Origin: Alphaproteobacteria bacterium
GTDB taxonomy: Bacteria; Pseudomonadota; Alphaproteobacteria; Sphingomonadales; Emcibacteraceae
Assembly (NCBI GenBank): GCA_020446675.1
Contig: JAGREE010000041.1
Span: forward strand, 1 to 35,265
Direction of reading: 5' to 3'
DNA length: 35,265 nucleotides
The first letter of the stretch is position 1; the number at the start of each line of letters is the position of its first letter. Positions 1 through 7,854 of the stretch are shown here, piece after piece. The translations under genes were made by a program, and so were the position numbers. A model generated the notes under the pieces. It did no database searches. It was not told where the DNA came from and saw only the letters and a program-made list of their open reading frames with translations.

Positions 1-26
1 GTGAACTTAGTGAGGTGCTCAAATGA
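1..26 (+). CDS. gcvPA: C-terminal tail of the upstream gene, probably glycine dehydrogenase subunit 1 (partial)
   Basis: Reading from base 3 gives the codons for ELSEVLK followed by TGA at 24-26. That stop overlaps the ATG of gcvPB (23-25) in the ATGA arrangement typical of translationally coupled genes. In organisms with a split P-protein, gcvPA lies directly before gcvPB, so this is most likely the last seven residues of GcvPA. Only the overlap and the short reading frame are seen; the identity is inferred from gene order. Confidence 0.55.
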
Positions 27-1570
27 CAATGAATAATCAGGGACGCCCCACAAGCATTGAAAATGCCAGCAATTCAAACAGATCCGGTTACCCAAGTTAT
101 ACCGGCAGCAGAGGACTTTCCCAAGTCGAAGGGCTTATTTATGAAATTGGTGATACGCACCGTACAGGGGTTGACCTTCCGGAAGTGGAAGAATTTGAAA
201 GCCGCCTAGGCGGCATGGAACGAAGCGGAGAAATCGGCCTTGCCGGGCTTACAGAACCGGAGGCTATGCGCCACTATACACGCCTGAGCCGGAAAAATTA
301 TGCCATCGACCTTGGGCTTTATCCGCTCGGTTCATGTACCATGAAACATAACCCGCGCCTTAACGAAAAAGTCGTTCGTCTACCCGGTCTATCGGATATT
401 CATCCACTGCAGCCGATCAGCACAACGCAAGGGGCCCTAGATCTGATTGATACTTTGGCACACTGGCTTAAAACCCTTACCGGCATGCCGGCAGTTGCCA
501 TGTCCCCAAAAGCCGGCGCCCATGGTGAGCTATGCGGGCTTATGACCATTCGGGCAGCTCTGGAAGCAAAGGGGGATGCCCGTTCAATTGTCCTTGCCCC
601 GGAAAGTGCCCATGGGACAAACCCGGCAACGGCGGCACTTTGCGGCTATACGGTAAAACCAATCCCGGCCACAAAAGACGGTCGCGTTGATTTGGAAGCC
701 ATGAAAGAAGCGCTCGGACCGGATGTTGCCGCAATTATGGTGACAAACCCAAATACATGCGGCTTATTTGAGCGTGAAATCATTGAAATTGCTGATGCAG
801 TTCATGAAGTTGGTGGTTATTTTTATTGTGATGGTGCCAATTTTAACGCCATTGTCGGTAAAGTGCGCCCAGGCGATCTTGGTATAGATGCCATGCATAT
901 CAACCTGCATAAAACATTTTCAACACCACATGGCGGTGGCGGACCAGGTGCTGGCCCGGTTGTGCTTTCAGAAGCCCTTGCCCCCTATGCCCCAATTCCA
1001 TATGTGGTCGCCGGAGATGAAGAATTTGATCTGGTTGAACATGATACGTCCGGAAAAAGTTTTGGCCGCATGACCGCATTTCATGGTCAGATGGGTATGT
1101 TTGTGCGTGCCCTTGCCTATATGATGTCACACGGTGCAGACGGCCTTGCCAAAGTTGCCGAGGACAGTGTTCTGAACGCTAATTATATTCTTGCTTCCCT
1201 TAAGGATGTAATGAGCGCAAGTTTTAATGGTCCCTGTATGCATGAAGCTCTGTTTGATGATCGCTTCCTTAAAGATACCGGGGTCAGTACGCTTGATTTC
1301 TCCAAAGCTATGATTGATGAAGGCTATCATCCGATGACGATGTATTTCCCGCTGGTTGTTCATGGGGCCATGTTGATAGAGCCCACTGAATCAGAAAGCA
1401 AACTGTCGGTAGATCAGTTTATAGGGATGATGCGCCATCTTGTTGCTGCGGCAAAAGCAGGGGAGAAAGACCGTTTTTCAGGTGCCCCTTATAATGCCCC
1501 GCTCAGGAGGCTTGATGAAACAGCGGCAGCCCGTAATCCGGTGCTGCGCTGGACAAAATCGGAGCAATAA
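23..1570 (+). CDS. gcvPB: Glycine dehydrogenase (decarboxylating) subunit 2, P-protein C-terminal half
   Basis: This is the PLP-carrying half of the split P-protein of the glycine cleavage system. It decarboxylates glycine and passes the aminomethyl group to lipoyl-GcvH in the cytoplasm. The 515-residue length fits the subunit 2 family. The PLP-binding lysine is Lys297 in NLHKTFSTPHGGGGPG, and PLGSCTMKHNP (about 101-111) and SAHGTNPATAA (about 195-205) are also family motifs. The ATG at 23 has GAGGTG (12-17) just before it and overlaps the stop of the preceding frame, so it is probably translated by coupling with gcvPA. A strong terminator follows within 10 bases, making this the last gene of the operon. 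The first 30 or so residues are a variable, Ser/Asn-rich extension. Confidence 0.96.
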   Translation: MTMNNQGRPTSIENASNSNRSGYPSYTGSRGLSQVEGLIYEIGDTHRTGVDLPEVEEFESRLGGMERSGEIGLAGLTEPEAMRHYTRLSRKNYAIDLGLYPLGSCTMKHNPRLNEKVVRLPGLSDIHPLQPISTTQGALDLIDTLAHWLKTLTGMPAVAMSPKAGAHGELCGLMTIRAALEAKGDARSIVLAPESAHGTNPATAALCGYTVKPIPATKDGRVDLEAMKEALGPDVAAIMVTNPNTCGLFEREIIEIADAVHEVGGYFYCDGANFNAIVGKVRPGDLGIDAMHINLHKTFSTPHGGGGPGAGPVVLSEALAPYAPIPYVVAGDEEFDLVEHDTSGKSFGRMTAFHGQMGMFVRALAYMMSHGADGLAKVAEDSVLNANYILASLKDVMSASFNGPCMHEALFDDRFLKDTGVSTLDFSKAMIDEGYHPMTMYFPLVVHGAMLIEPTESESKLSVDQFIGMMRHLVAAAKAGEKDRFSGAPYNAPLRRLDETAAARNPVLRWTKSEQ

Positions 1571-1576
1571 TAAATC

Positions 1577-1609
1577 AAAGGCGGCCTAATAAGCCGCCTT
1601 TTTTATTTT
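1577..1609 (+). terminator. Rho-independent terminator of the gcv operon
   Basis: A perfect 8-bp stem AAGGCGGC/GCCGCCTT (1578-1585 with 1593-1600) has a 7-base loop and a T run at 1599-1604. It lies 7 bases past the gcvPB stop. Read on the other strand, the stem is followed by a weaker T-rich stretch, so it may also stop the convergent transcript from the gene ending at 1627. Confidence 0.9.
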
Positions 1610-1626
1610 AAGAATAATAAAACTGT

Positions 1627-2220
1627 TTAGTTGATCGTTTTCACATCCATAACGAAATATTTGCAGTTTTTCTTATCTTCGTCCCAAAGCAGTCTTTTAT
1701 CCAGCGTTTCAAGCGCCCTGCCGTATAGATGAAGATGGCGGGTGCTTTCCCCCTCGTTAATGGCAATGGAATGGATGTCGTCAGGCATCAGGGCAATTCC
1801 CTGACCGGGTTTTACGACGATCGTGTCAGCCAGGCTTATGGAACGCTCGCCCGGAACCAGCGGGCCGTCTTCATCGGTTTCATAAACATAATTATATTCT
1901 TCACCTTCTGCTGCACTGACGCAGGCCCAGGTCGTATGATTATGTGGGGGAGTATACTTTCCCTTATGCATAACGTTTAAATAAAGGGCATAACTGTCAT
2001 CATCATCTTTGGTGATCAAATAACGATTCTGAACTTTTCCATCCGTTGGTGCAGGAAACTGGTCCTCATCCCATAATTCCTTGCGAGAGGCAATGGCCAC
2101 CATTTCCGATTTAATTTTCTCTAGATTGTCCCTTGTTACCTCAACCGGCCCGGCAAGACTTTTTACTTTATCCATTAATTCAGTAATGGCCTGTTCTCTT
2201 TTTTCTGCGACGTCGCTCAT
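1627..2220 (-). CDS. Cupin-fold thiol-dioxygenase-like protein (cysteine / 3-mercaptopropionate dioxygenase superfamily)
   Basis: This is a 197-residue cytoplasmic protein of the double-stranded beta-helix type, the length of bacterial thiol dioxygenases. PPHNHTTWACV gives the HxH iron ligands (His93, His95) with the following Trp seen in 3-mercaptopropionate dioxygenases. A third candidate ligand is His150 (PDDIHSI). Near the end, HLHLYG (162-167) matches the Ser-x-His-x-Tyr catalytic strand, but His162 stands where the family has Ser. Such enzymes oxidise a thiol to a sulfinate with Fe(II) and O2; the substrate here cannot be told. The start ATG is preceded by AGAGGA lying across the end of the serine hydrolase gene 3 bases upstream, so the two are probably co-transcribed. 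A distant cupin with another role remains possible. Confidence 0.75.
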   Translation of the reverse strand: MSDVAEKREQAITELMDKVKSLAGPVEVTRDNLEKIKSEMVAIASRKELWDEDQFPAPTDGKVQNRYLITKDDDDSYALYLNVMHKGKYTPPHNHTTWACVSAAEGEEYNYVYETDEDGPLVPGERSISLADTIVVKPGQGIALMPDDIHSIAINEGESTRHLHLYGRALETLDKRLLWDEDKKNCKYFVMDVKTIN

Positions 2221-2223
2221 TAT

Positions 2224-3342
2224 TTAATTTCCTCTGTATTCAATAAGTTTATCAGCAATTTCCTGCGCAAACTCGTGATAGGGCTGTGTATCCGTGTTTG
2301 ACATCATCACAAAACCGATGTCAAGGTCTGGTATCATTATTATATAGGATTTAAATCCGTCATTTCCACCATGGTAGATCGTTAAATGACCATTTTGCAT
2401 TCGACGATGCCAGCTGAAGCCGACATTATCAAACTGGCCCAGCGCCGGTTCCCACATGGCATCTAAAGTTTCTTTTTTAAGGACACGATTACCGTCAAGG
2501 GTTCCGCCGTTTAAATTAAGCTGTACCCACCGAGCCATATCATCAATATTTGAAATCAGTGTAGAACTTGGTCCGTGCATGCGATTATAGGGATAAATAT
2601 CTGCCACATGCAGTTCGCCATCCTTTAGTTCATGCAAGCTGTTTAAGTTGGTCATATCCGCTTCCTGCAAAAGCAATGTGCTGTTCACCATTCCTGCCGG
2701 AATAAAAATATTCTCCCGGACATAATCTTCGAATGAGATGCCTGAGGCTTTGGCAATGACATCACCGAGCAGTTCATATCCGGTATTGCAATATTGGTAT
2801 GTTGTTCCCGGATCATGGGTTAAGAATTTTTGTGAAATAAAATTCCTGACAAAACGTTCCAGGGCTTCTTCATCATATTGCGGGTTATGCCAGGGATCAC
2901 TGTCGAAGTCCGGCATGCCGGAAATATGGCTGGCAAATTCACGAATTGTCAGGTCCTTATACCGACCATCAACCATGACAAAATATGGAAGCACATTGAC
3001 AACTGGCTCATCGACATTAAGCTTACCTACTTCCTGAAGCTGCATTAACGCGGTTCCCACAAATGTTTTTGTGATTGACGCCATATGAAAAAGGGACTCA
3101 TTCGTTTCGGGTTCTTTTGTATACATATTTTTTATGCCAAAAGTTTTCTTGAACAAAACGTCGTCTTTTGAAACAACCGAAAAAACAAACCCCTGGACGT
3201 TATTTTCATCCATCATTTGTTCAATCATCGGAGAAAAAATATTATCAAGATTGTCGTCAGCGGCCCTGACCGGAAGTGGAACCAGCATTAAAGATATACA
3301 AAAACTAAAAAAGAACTTTTTCACAATATGTTCCCTACTCAT
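2224..3342 (-). CDS. Secreted serine hydrolase, beta-lactamase / penicillin-binding protein-like (class C family)
   Basis: This is a 372-residue exported hydrolase of the beta-lactamase/esterase/DD-peptidase superfamily. It has a signal peptide (about 1-27, ending PVRA), SxxK as Ser89-Ile-Thr-Lys92, YxN as Tyr184-Cys-Asn186, and the third motif as HGG at 324-326 in place of KTG. Such proteins may be esterases, D-amino-acid peptidases or lactonases, and the sequence does not decide between them. I chose the ATG at 3342 because it opens directly onto the signal peptide with AGGGA close by. A longer frame would need a TTG at 3384 and would put 14 charged residues before the signal. The gene lies 3 bases upstream of the thiol-dioxygenase-like gene and is divergent from the M28 peptidase. 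Confidence 0.88.
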   Translation of the reverse strand: MSREHIVKKFFFSFCISLMLVPLPVRAADDNLDNIFSPMIEQMMDENNVQGFVFSVVSKDDVLFKKTFGIKNMYTKEPETNESLFHMASITKTFVGTALMQLQEVGKLNVDEPVVNVLPYFVMVDGRYKDLTIREFASHISGMPDFDSDPWHNPQYDEEALERFVRNFISQKFLTHDPGTTYQYCNTGYELLGDVIAKASGISFEDYVRENIFIPAGMVNSTLLLQEADMTNLNSLHELKDGELHVADIYPYNRMHGPSSTLISNIDDMARWVQLNLNGGTLDGNRVLKKETLDAMWEPALGQFDNVGFSWHRRMQNGHLTIYHGGNDGFKSYIIMIPDLDIGFVMMSNTDTQPYHEFAQEIADKLIEYRGN

Positions 3343-3395
3343 ATTCCCTGTGCCTTTTTTAGTACGAATAAACCATTTTTGCAATATAATGTAAG

Positions 3396-3425
3396 TTGAC
3401 GAAGACCTGTTGTTACGGTTTTATT
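3396..3425 (+). promoter_or_regulatory. Possible sigma-70-type promoter for the M28 peptidase gene
   Basis: TTGACG (3396-3401) matches the -35 consensus at five of six bases. It is followed after 18 bases by TTTATT (3420-3425), a weak -10. It lies in the 115-base divergent gap, 33 bases before the M28 start. The -10 match is poor, so this is tentative. Confidence 0.3.
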
Positions 3426-3457
3426 AGATAAAAGAATAATGTTAGGGAGAAAAACAA

Positions 3458-4840
3458 ATGCGGCTATTTAAGCAACTTGTAATTACAACAGGCAGTATAA
3501 TTTTTACCTATAATGCTGTATTGGCTCAGCAGGTTCCACCGCAGGAATTGCCTATGATCCATCAGCTGGTCAGGGATGTATCAGCAACACGCATTGAAAA
3601 TGATATCCGAAAACTGGTCAGTTTTGGAACCCGCCATACACTTTCAGAAACAAAATCAGAGACCCGTGGTATCGGCGCGGCGCGGCGCTGGATATTTGCT
3701 GAATTTGAAAAAATAAGTGACGATTGCGGCGGTTGTCTGGAAGTCATGTATATCAGCGATACTATTTCAGGGCAGGACCGAATTCCAAACCCGACCGAAG
3801 TGGTCAGCGTCGTGGCCATTCAACGTGGCGAATTTGACCCAAATAGATATGTATCCATGTCCGGCGATATCGACAGCCGGGTTTCCGACCCGTTAAACGG
3901 GGTCGATGACAGTCCGGGTGCCAATGATAATGCTTCCGGTATGGCAGGTGTTCTTGAAGCTGCCCGCGTGCTCAGTCAACATAAATTTGCCGGATCCATT
4001 ATATATATGGGTCTTTCCGGCGAGGAACAGGGGCTTTTTGGCGGGCAAATAGTTGCAAAACATGCATTGGAAAATAACTGGCGTGTTAAAGCAGTACTCA
4101 ATAACGATATGATCGGTAATATTACCGGCATAGACGGTGTGACCGATAACAGCACCGCGCGGGTTTTTTCAGAAGGAACACGTGATGTTGAAACGCCTGA
4201 AGAAGCAAGAGAAAGACGTTTTTCCGGTGGTGAAGTGGACAGCCCATCACGAAATCTGGCCAGGTTCATTGACAGACAGGCCGATAAATATGTCCCTAAC
4301 CTTGACGTGATGATGGTTTACCGACTTGACCGGTTTGGCCGCGGTGGACACCACCGCCCTTTTAATGCCGTTGGTATTCCTGCTGTCCGTGTTATGGAAA
4401 CCCATGAGCATTATGACCGCCAGCATCAGGATATCAGAACTGAAAACGGCCGGAAATACGGTGACGTTATTGAAGGGGTAAATTTTGATTATGCCCGAAA
4501 ACTTACGGCACTGAATGTTTCAAGCCTTGCCGAGATGGCCGCAGCACCACCCTTCCCTGCCGAGGTCAAACTTAAAGGTGCTGTCAGTGCCTCCGCCGTT
4601 ATCAGCTGGAAAAAACCAAGCGGAAAAATGGCCGAGAACCTTGCCGGGTACAAAGTTTACTGGCGCCTGACAGACCAACCGCAATGGACATACAGCAAAT
4701 ATGTTGGTGATGTGGACACATATGTCTTTGAAAATCTGGTGATTGATAATTATTATTTCGGCGTAGCCGCAGTTGCCAAGGACGGTGCGGAAAGTCCGGT
4801 GGTATTTCCAGGATCGATGGGGTCTTTTGGTGGGTATTAA
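3458..4840 (+). CDS. Secreted M28-family zinc peptidase with C-terminal fibronectin-type-III-like domain
   Basis: This is a 460-residue exported metallopeptidase related to aminopeptidase Y/PSMA-type enzymes. The signal peptide spans about 1-23 (ending VLA). M28 landmarks are SGDIDSR (135-141), the GANDNASG bridging Asp157, the catalytic Glu pair 189-190 in SGEEQGLFG, Asp217 in NNDMIG, and His316/His318 in ETHEHYD. About residues 366-455 form a beta-rich domain with the tryptophan and tyrosine pattern of a fibronectin III fold. It probably acts on peptides in the periplasm or outside the cell. An oddity is that the first metal ligand, normally His in HxD, is Asp137 (DxD). A good Shine-Dalgarno AGGGAG precedes the ATG, and a two-way terminator follows. 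Confidence 0.88.
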   Translation: MRLFKQLVITTGSIIFTYNAVLAQQVPPQELPMIHQLVRDVSATRIENDIRKLVSFGTRHTLSETKSETRGIGAARRWIFAEFEKISDDCGGCLEVMYISDTISGQDRIPNPTEVVSVVAIQRGEFDPNRYVSMSGDIDSRVSDPLNGVDDSPGANDNASGMAGVLEAARVLSQHKFAGSIIYMGLSGEEQGLFGGQIVAKHALENNWRVKAVLNNDMIGNITGIDGVTDNSTARVFSEGTRDVETPEEARERRFSGGEVDSPSRNLARFIDRQADKYVPNLDVMMVYRLDRFGRGGHHRPFNAVGIPAVRVMETHEHYDRQHQDIRTENGRKYGDVIEGVNFDYARKLTALNVSSLAEMAAAPPFPAEVKLKGAVSASAVISWKKPSGKMAENLAGYKVYWRLTDQPQWTYSKYVGDVDTYVFENLVIDNYYFGVAAVAKDGAESPVVFPGSMGSFGGY

Positions 4841-4858
4841 TTAAGGTTGAAATTTAAA

Positions 4859-4890
4859 CAAAAGGCCGGGTTATCTCCGGCCTTTTGTTT
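4859..4890. terminator. Bidirectional rho-independent terminator between the M28 peptidase and gshA
   Basis: An 11-bp perfect stem CAAAAGGCCGG/CCGGCCTTTTG (4859-4869 with 4877-4887) has a 7-base loop. T-rich tails occur in both reading directions. It sits between two convergent stops (4840 and 4901) and so can end both transcripts. Confidence 0.9.
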
Positions 4891-4900
4891 GAAAATATTA

Positions 4901-6262
4901 TTAAAACGAACAATCCGAAAATAATTTTGAAATATCCCCATTCCAGCTTCCATTATACCGGTCAAGCATAAGCTGTGCAGTGGTTTTGCCACTTTCAACC
5001 GTTTCAAAAAGCGAATTTAAAAATATCCGTTCATCATCACCCGTATTGTTTAGACATGCCCGGCGCTCTAACCCACCGGATGAAATTTTAAGCATTTTTA
5101 GGGCGAGATCCTGAACCGTTTCATTTCTGAATTTCACTTTAAGCGCATCCCGGGGCACGTTATCACGTAAATGTTGATGCTCTTCATGTGTCCAGTCTTT
5201 TACCAGCTCCCAGGCCTCGTTAAGGGCTTCGCTGTCATAAAGAATGCCGACCCATAAAGCGGGAAGCGCACAAATCCGGCTCCATGAGCCACCGTCAGCC
5301 CCACGCATCTCAAGGAATTTTTTAAGCCGGACTTCCGGGAATACAGTGCTCATATGATCTTCCCAGTCTGCAATTGTCGGAACCTGCCCTTCAAATCCCG
5401 TCAAAGTTCCGTTCATGAAGTCTTTAAAAGATTTCCCGGATACATCGTTATAAATGCCGTCCCTGTATACAAAATACATAGGGACGTTAAGCACATGATC
5501 AACATAGGCTTCAAATCCCATCCCTTCATCAAATACGAACGGTAAAATACCGCATCGGTCCGGGTCTGTGTCTGTCCAAATATGTGAGCGATAACTTTGA
5601 AAACCGTTCGGTTTGCCTTCAGTGAATGGGGATGCTGCAAAAATTGCGGTGGCAATCGGTTGAAGGGCGAGTGATACTCTGAATTTTTTTACCATGTCGG
5701 CTTCAGACGAATAATCCAGATTAACCTGAATAGTGCAGGTCCGTAACATCATGTCCAGCCCCAGATTGCCTTTTTTAGGCATATAAGCACGCATAATATT
5801 ATAGCGCCCTTTTGGCATAACCGGCACGTCTTCACGTTTTGTATTGGGGTTAAAGCCCATGCCAAGATAATTAATGCCAAGCTCTTCACTGACCGCCTGT
5901 GCCTGCCTAAGGTGGCTGTTACTTTCCGCACAGGTTTGATGAAGTGTTTTCAGCATGGCACCAGAAAGTTCAAGTTGCCCGCCCGGTTCCAGTGAAACCG
6001 ACTGGCCATTTTTCTTCAAGCCAATGATATATTGCCCCTCCATGATGGGTTCCCAATCAAATTCCTTTTGCATTGCCTGCAAAATTGCTTTGATACTGCG
6101 TTCCCCTTCATATGGAACCGGTTTTAGGGAATCAATGCAAAACACAAATTTTTCATGTTCTGTACCAATCCCCCACTCGTTCTTTGGTTTTGATCCTGAT
6201 GCAATATAATCAATGAGTTGCTGCTTTGATTCTATTGGCGAATTTCTGGAAATGTTGCTCAA
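4901..6262 (-). CDS. gshA: Glutamate--cysteine ligase, plant/alphaproteobacterial type
   Basis: It catalyses the ATP-dependent joining of L-glutamate and L-cysteine, the first step of glutathione synthesis, in the cytoplasm. At 453 residues it has the normal length of this class. Recognisable stretches are GIGTEHEKF (31-39), LEPGGQLELSGA (91-102), RTCTIQVNLDYSSE and the QSYRSHIWTDTDPDRCG segment. The start is a TTG at 6262: AAAAGGG (6270-6276) lies 7 bases upstream, and there is no other in-frame start near the conserved N-terminus. It is last in a minus-strand group after rsmE and the membrane protease, with a 54-base gap. A gene for glutathione synthetase (gshB) is not in the window. Confidence 0.95.
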   Translation of the reverse strand: MSNISRNSPIESKQQLIDYIASGSKPKNEWGIGTEHEKFVFCIDSLKPVPYEGERSIKAILQAMQKEFDWEPIMEGQYIIGLKKNGQSVSLEPGGQLELSGAMLKTLHQTCAESNSHLRQAQAVSEELGINYLGMGFNPNTKREDVPVMPKGRYNIMRAYMPKKGNLGLDMMLRTCTIQVNLDYSSEADMVKKFRVSLALQPIATAIFAASPFTEGKPNGFQSYRSHIWTDTDPDRCGILPFVFDEGMGFEAYVDHVLNVPMYFVYRDGIYNDVSGKSFKDFMNGTLTGFEGQVPTIADWEDHMSTVFPEVRLKKFLEMRGADGGSWSRICALPALWVGILYDSEALNEAWELVKDWTHEEHQHLRDNVPRDALKVKFRNETVQDLALKMLKISSGGLERRACLNNTGDDERIFLNSLFETVESGKTTAQLMLDRYNGSWNGDISKLFSDCSF

Positions 6263-6269
6263 TGGATAA

Positions 6270-6276
6270 CCCTTTT
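6270..6276 (-). promoter_or_regulatory. Shine-Dalgarno site supporting the TTG start of gshA
   Basis: On the minus strand the bases read AAAAGGG, 7 bases before the TTG start codon at 6262. No ATG lies in frame nearby, so this site decides the start. Confidence 0.6.
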
Positions 6277-6316
6277 TAATATAGCCTTCTATGTCATAGT
6301 TTTTATCATGTGGTGA

Positions 6317-7066
6317 TTACGGATATAATGTCAATAGACCATCTCTAACTTCATAACCGCTTAATTTATTTAAGAAACTCATACCCAGAAGTGATATGTC
6401 CAGTTGCCCTTCATTTACATAAGCTTCAATTTTCTCAACATGGATGGGGCCGAGACTAACCGTCTCCAGTAAGACCGGTGCACTAAAAACCATTCCATTC
6501 GCTGTTGAGGCCGGAATATCAAATTTAAGCCCGGCTATATTAAAGCCAATTTTCTCTGCATCTGCTTTTTTAAGAACAATATGCGTCGCGCCGGTATCAA
6601 TCATAAAATTGATCGCCTTACCATTAATGTCTGCCCGGACATAATAATGACCGCTTTGGTCAGAACGAAAAGTAATAGCCCCTGCGTCAACTTCACCATT
6701 TGCCGGATTAATTTCACTGGCAAGACGACCTTTTCCGTTCCAGATAGAATAACCGAGTCCCATAACACCAAATATAATAACCCATCCTGCGACGTTACGA
6801 AGTGCCTGACCGGGGTTACTGATAATATGTCCCAGAAGTCCTGCCCCCACCAAAGCCAGCAGCATAAAATCATATGCAAGATTGGCACTTTGACCCGAAC
6901 TAAGTCCGTCACTTAATACCCAGGCAAGGATAAATACAAAAACCACAACCCCAATCACGGTCAGTAAAAATGGCTTCATACTGTTTTTTTGTTTTGACTG
7001 TCTCGGGCCTTGGGGGTCATTGTCATTCGGTGGGTGTCCCCATGGTGACGGCTGGTTATCATTCAT
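6317..7066 (-). CDS. Membrane-anchored retropepsin-like aspartic protease (clan AA, TIGR02281-like)
   Basis: This 249-residue protein has a hydrophilic Pro/Asn-rich head (1-30) and three membrane segments (about 31-51, 61-81 and 90-108). A C-terminal single-lobe aspartic protease domain begins near residue 138. The active-site motif is DTGA (Asp157-Ala160) within INFMIDTGATHIVL, and the lobe ends with SLLGMSFLNKL. Retropepsin-like enzymes act as dimers, so this one probably dimerises in or at the inner membrane. Its substrate is unknown. The ATG at 7066 overlaps the rsmE stop by one base (TAATG), indicating translational coupling; a GGGGGA sequence lies just upstream. A longer frame reaches 7237 but only by overlapping rsmE, so I reject it. 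Confidence 0.85.
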   Translation of the reverse strand: MNDNQPSPWGHPPNDNDPQGPRQSKQKNSMKPFLLTVIGVVVFVFILAWVLSDGLSSGQSANLAYDFMLLALVGAGLLGHIISNPGQALRNVAGWVIIFGVMGLGYSIWNGKGRLASEINPANGEVDAGAITFRSDQSGHYYVRADINGKAINFMIDTGATHIVLKKADAEKIGFNIAGLKFDIPASTANGMVFSAPVLLETVSLGPIHVEKIEAYVNEGQLDISLLGMSFLNKLSGYEVRDGLLTLYP

Positions 7067-7797
7067 TATGCCCAATCCCCCAAAAATGACTGCCATAATG
7101 ATAAGGCAGCGACAGCCGCTGTATCTGCCCGCAATATTCTTGGCCCCAGTGTTATAGCAATAGTGTTTTGATGCGCCCTGATCATTTCTCTTTCCTGCGG
7201 AGAAAAACCTCCTTCCGGCCCTATCAATATACTCCATTTATCAAAAGAAGGTTTTACATGCTGCATTGGGATCGCCTCCCCGGCCTCATCACAAAATATC
7301 AGTCCCCGATCTTTCGGCCAGTTATCCAATATTTTATCAAGTTCTGTTAAATCGTCAATTTGTGGCACAGTCATACGCCCACATTGCTCCGCCGCTTCAA
7401 TTGAATTAGCAAGTAACTTGTCAAACTTTATTTTATCCAGATTAGTACGTTCCGTAAGAACAGGTATAATTCGTGAGACACCCAGTTCAGTTGCCTTTTG
7501 AACCATATAATCAACGCGCGCTTTTTTTACTGGTGCAAACAAATACCATAAATCGGGATCAGATTTCTGATCGGTTATCTTCTCCCTTATTGTTATTTTT
7601 GCCTTGCCTTTACCCACTTTTGTAATTTCAGCCAACCATTCACCATCAATACCATTAAAAATAATGACATTGTCTCCCAGCTTGACGCGCATAACATTGA
7701 CCAGATAATGGCCCTGATTTTCCTCTATAAGAAAAACTGTTCCGGATTTAAATTGATCATCCAGATACAGGCGTATTTTTGGCTTTTTATTCGACAT
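7066..7797 (-). CDS. rsmE: 16S rRNA (uracil(1498)-N(3))-methyltransferase
   Basis: This is a SPOUT-fold methyltransferase that uses S-adenosylmethionine to methylate U1498 of 16S rRNA. Clear family stretches are an N-terminal PUA-like part (IRLYLDD... GHYLVNVMR), the central YMVQKATELGVSRIIPVLTERT segment and the C-terminal knot with ILIGPEGGFSPQE and ITLGPRILRADTAA. The chosen ATG at 7797 gives 243 residues, the usual length, and starts MSNKKPKIRLYLDD. In-frame starts at 7827 and 7854 exist but would run into the divergent ubiA start. It heads the minus-strand group rsmE-protease-gshA, and its stop overlaps the next ATG by one base. Confidence 0.94.
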   Translation of the reverse strand: MSNKKPKIRLYLDDQFKSGTVFLIEENQGHYLVNVMRVKLGDNVIIFNGIDGEWLAEITKVGKGKAKITIREKITDQKSDPDLWYLFAPVKKARVDYMVQKATELGVSRIIPVLTERTNLDKIKFDKLLANSIEAAEQCGRMTVPQIDDLTELDKILDNWPKDRGLIFCDEAGEAIPMQHVKPSFDKWSILIGPEGGFSPQEREMIRAHQNTIAITLGPRILRADTAAVAALSLWQSFLGDWA

Positions 7798-7854
7798 TTT
7801 ATCAATTTTAGTTATGACTATATTCATATGATAACACCAAATACCGAAAGACAA

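Noticed and set aside
3343..3384. Longer serine hydrolase from a TTG at 3384
   Set aside because: It would put charged residues ahead of a good signal peptide; the ATG at 3342 has a ribosome site.
7067..7237. 57-codon N-terminal extension of the aspartic protease
   Set aside because: It would overlap rsmE in another frame; the ATG at 7066 coupled to the rsmE stop is far better placed.
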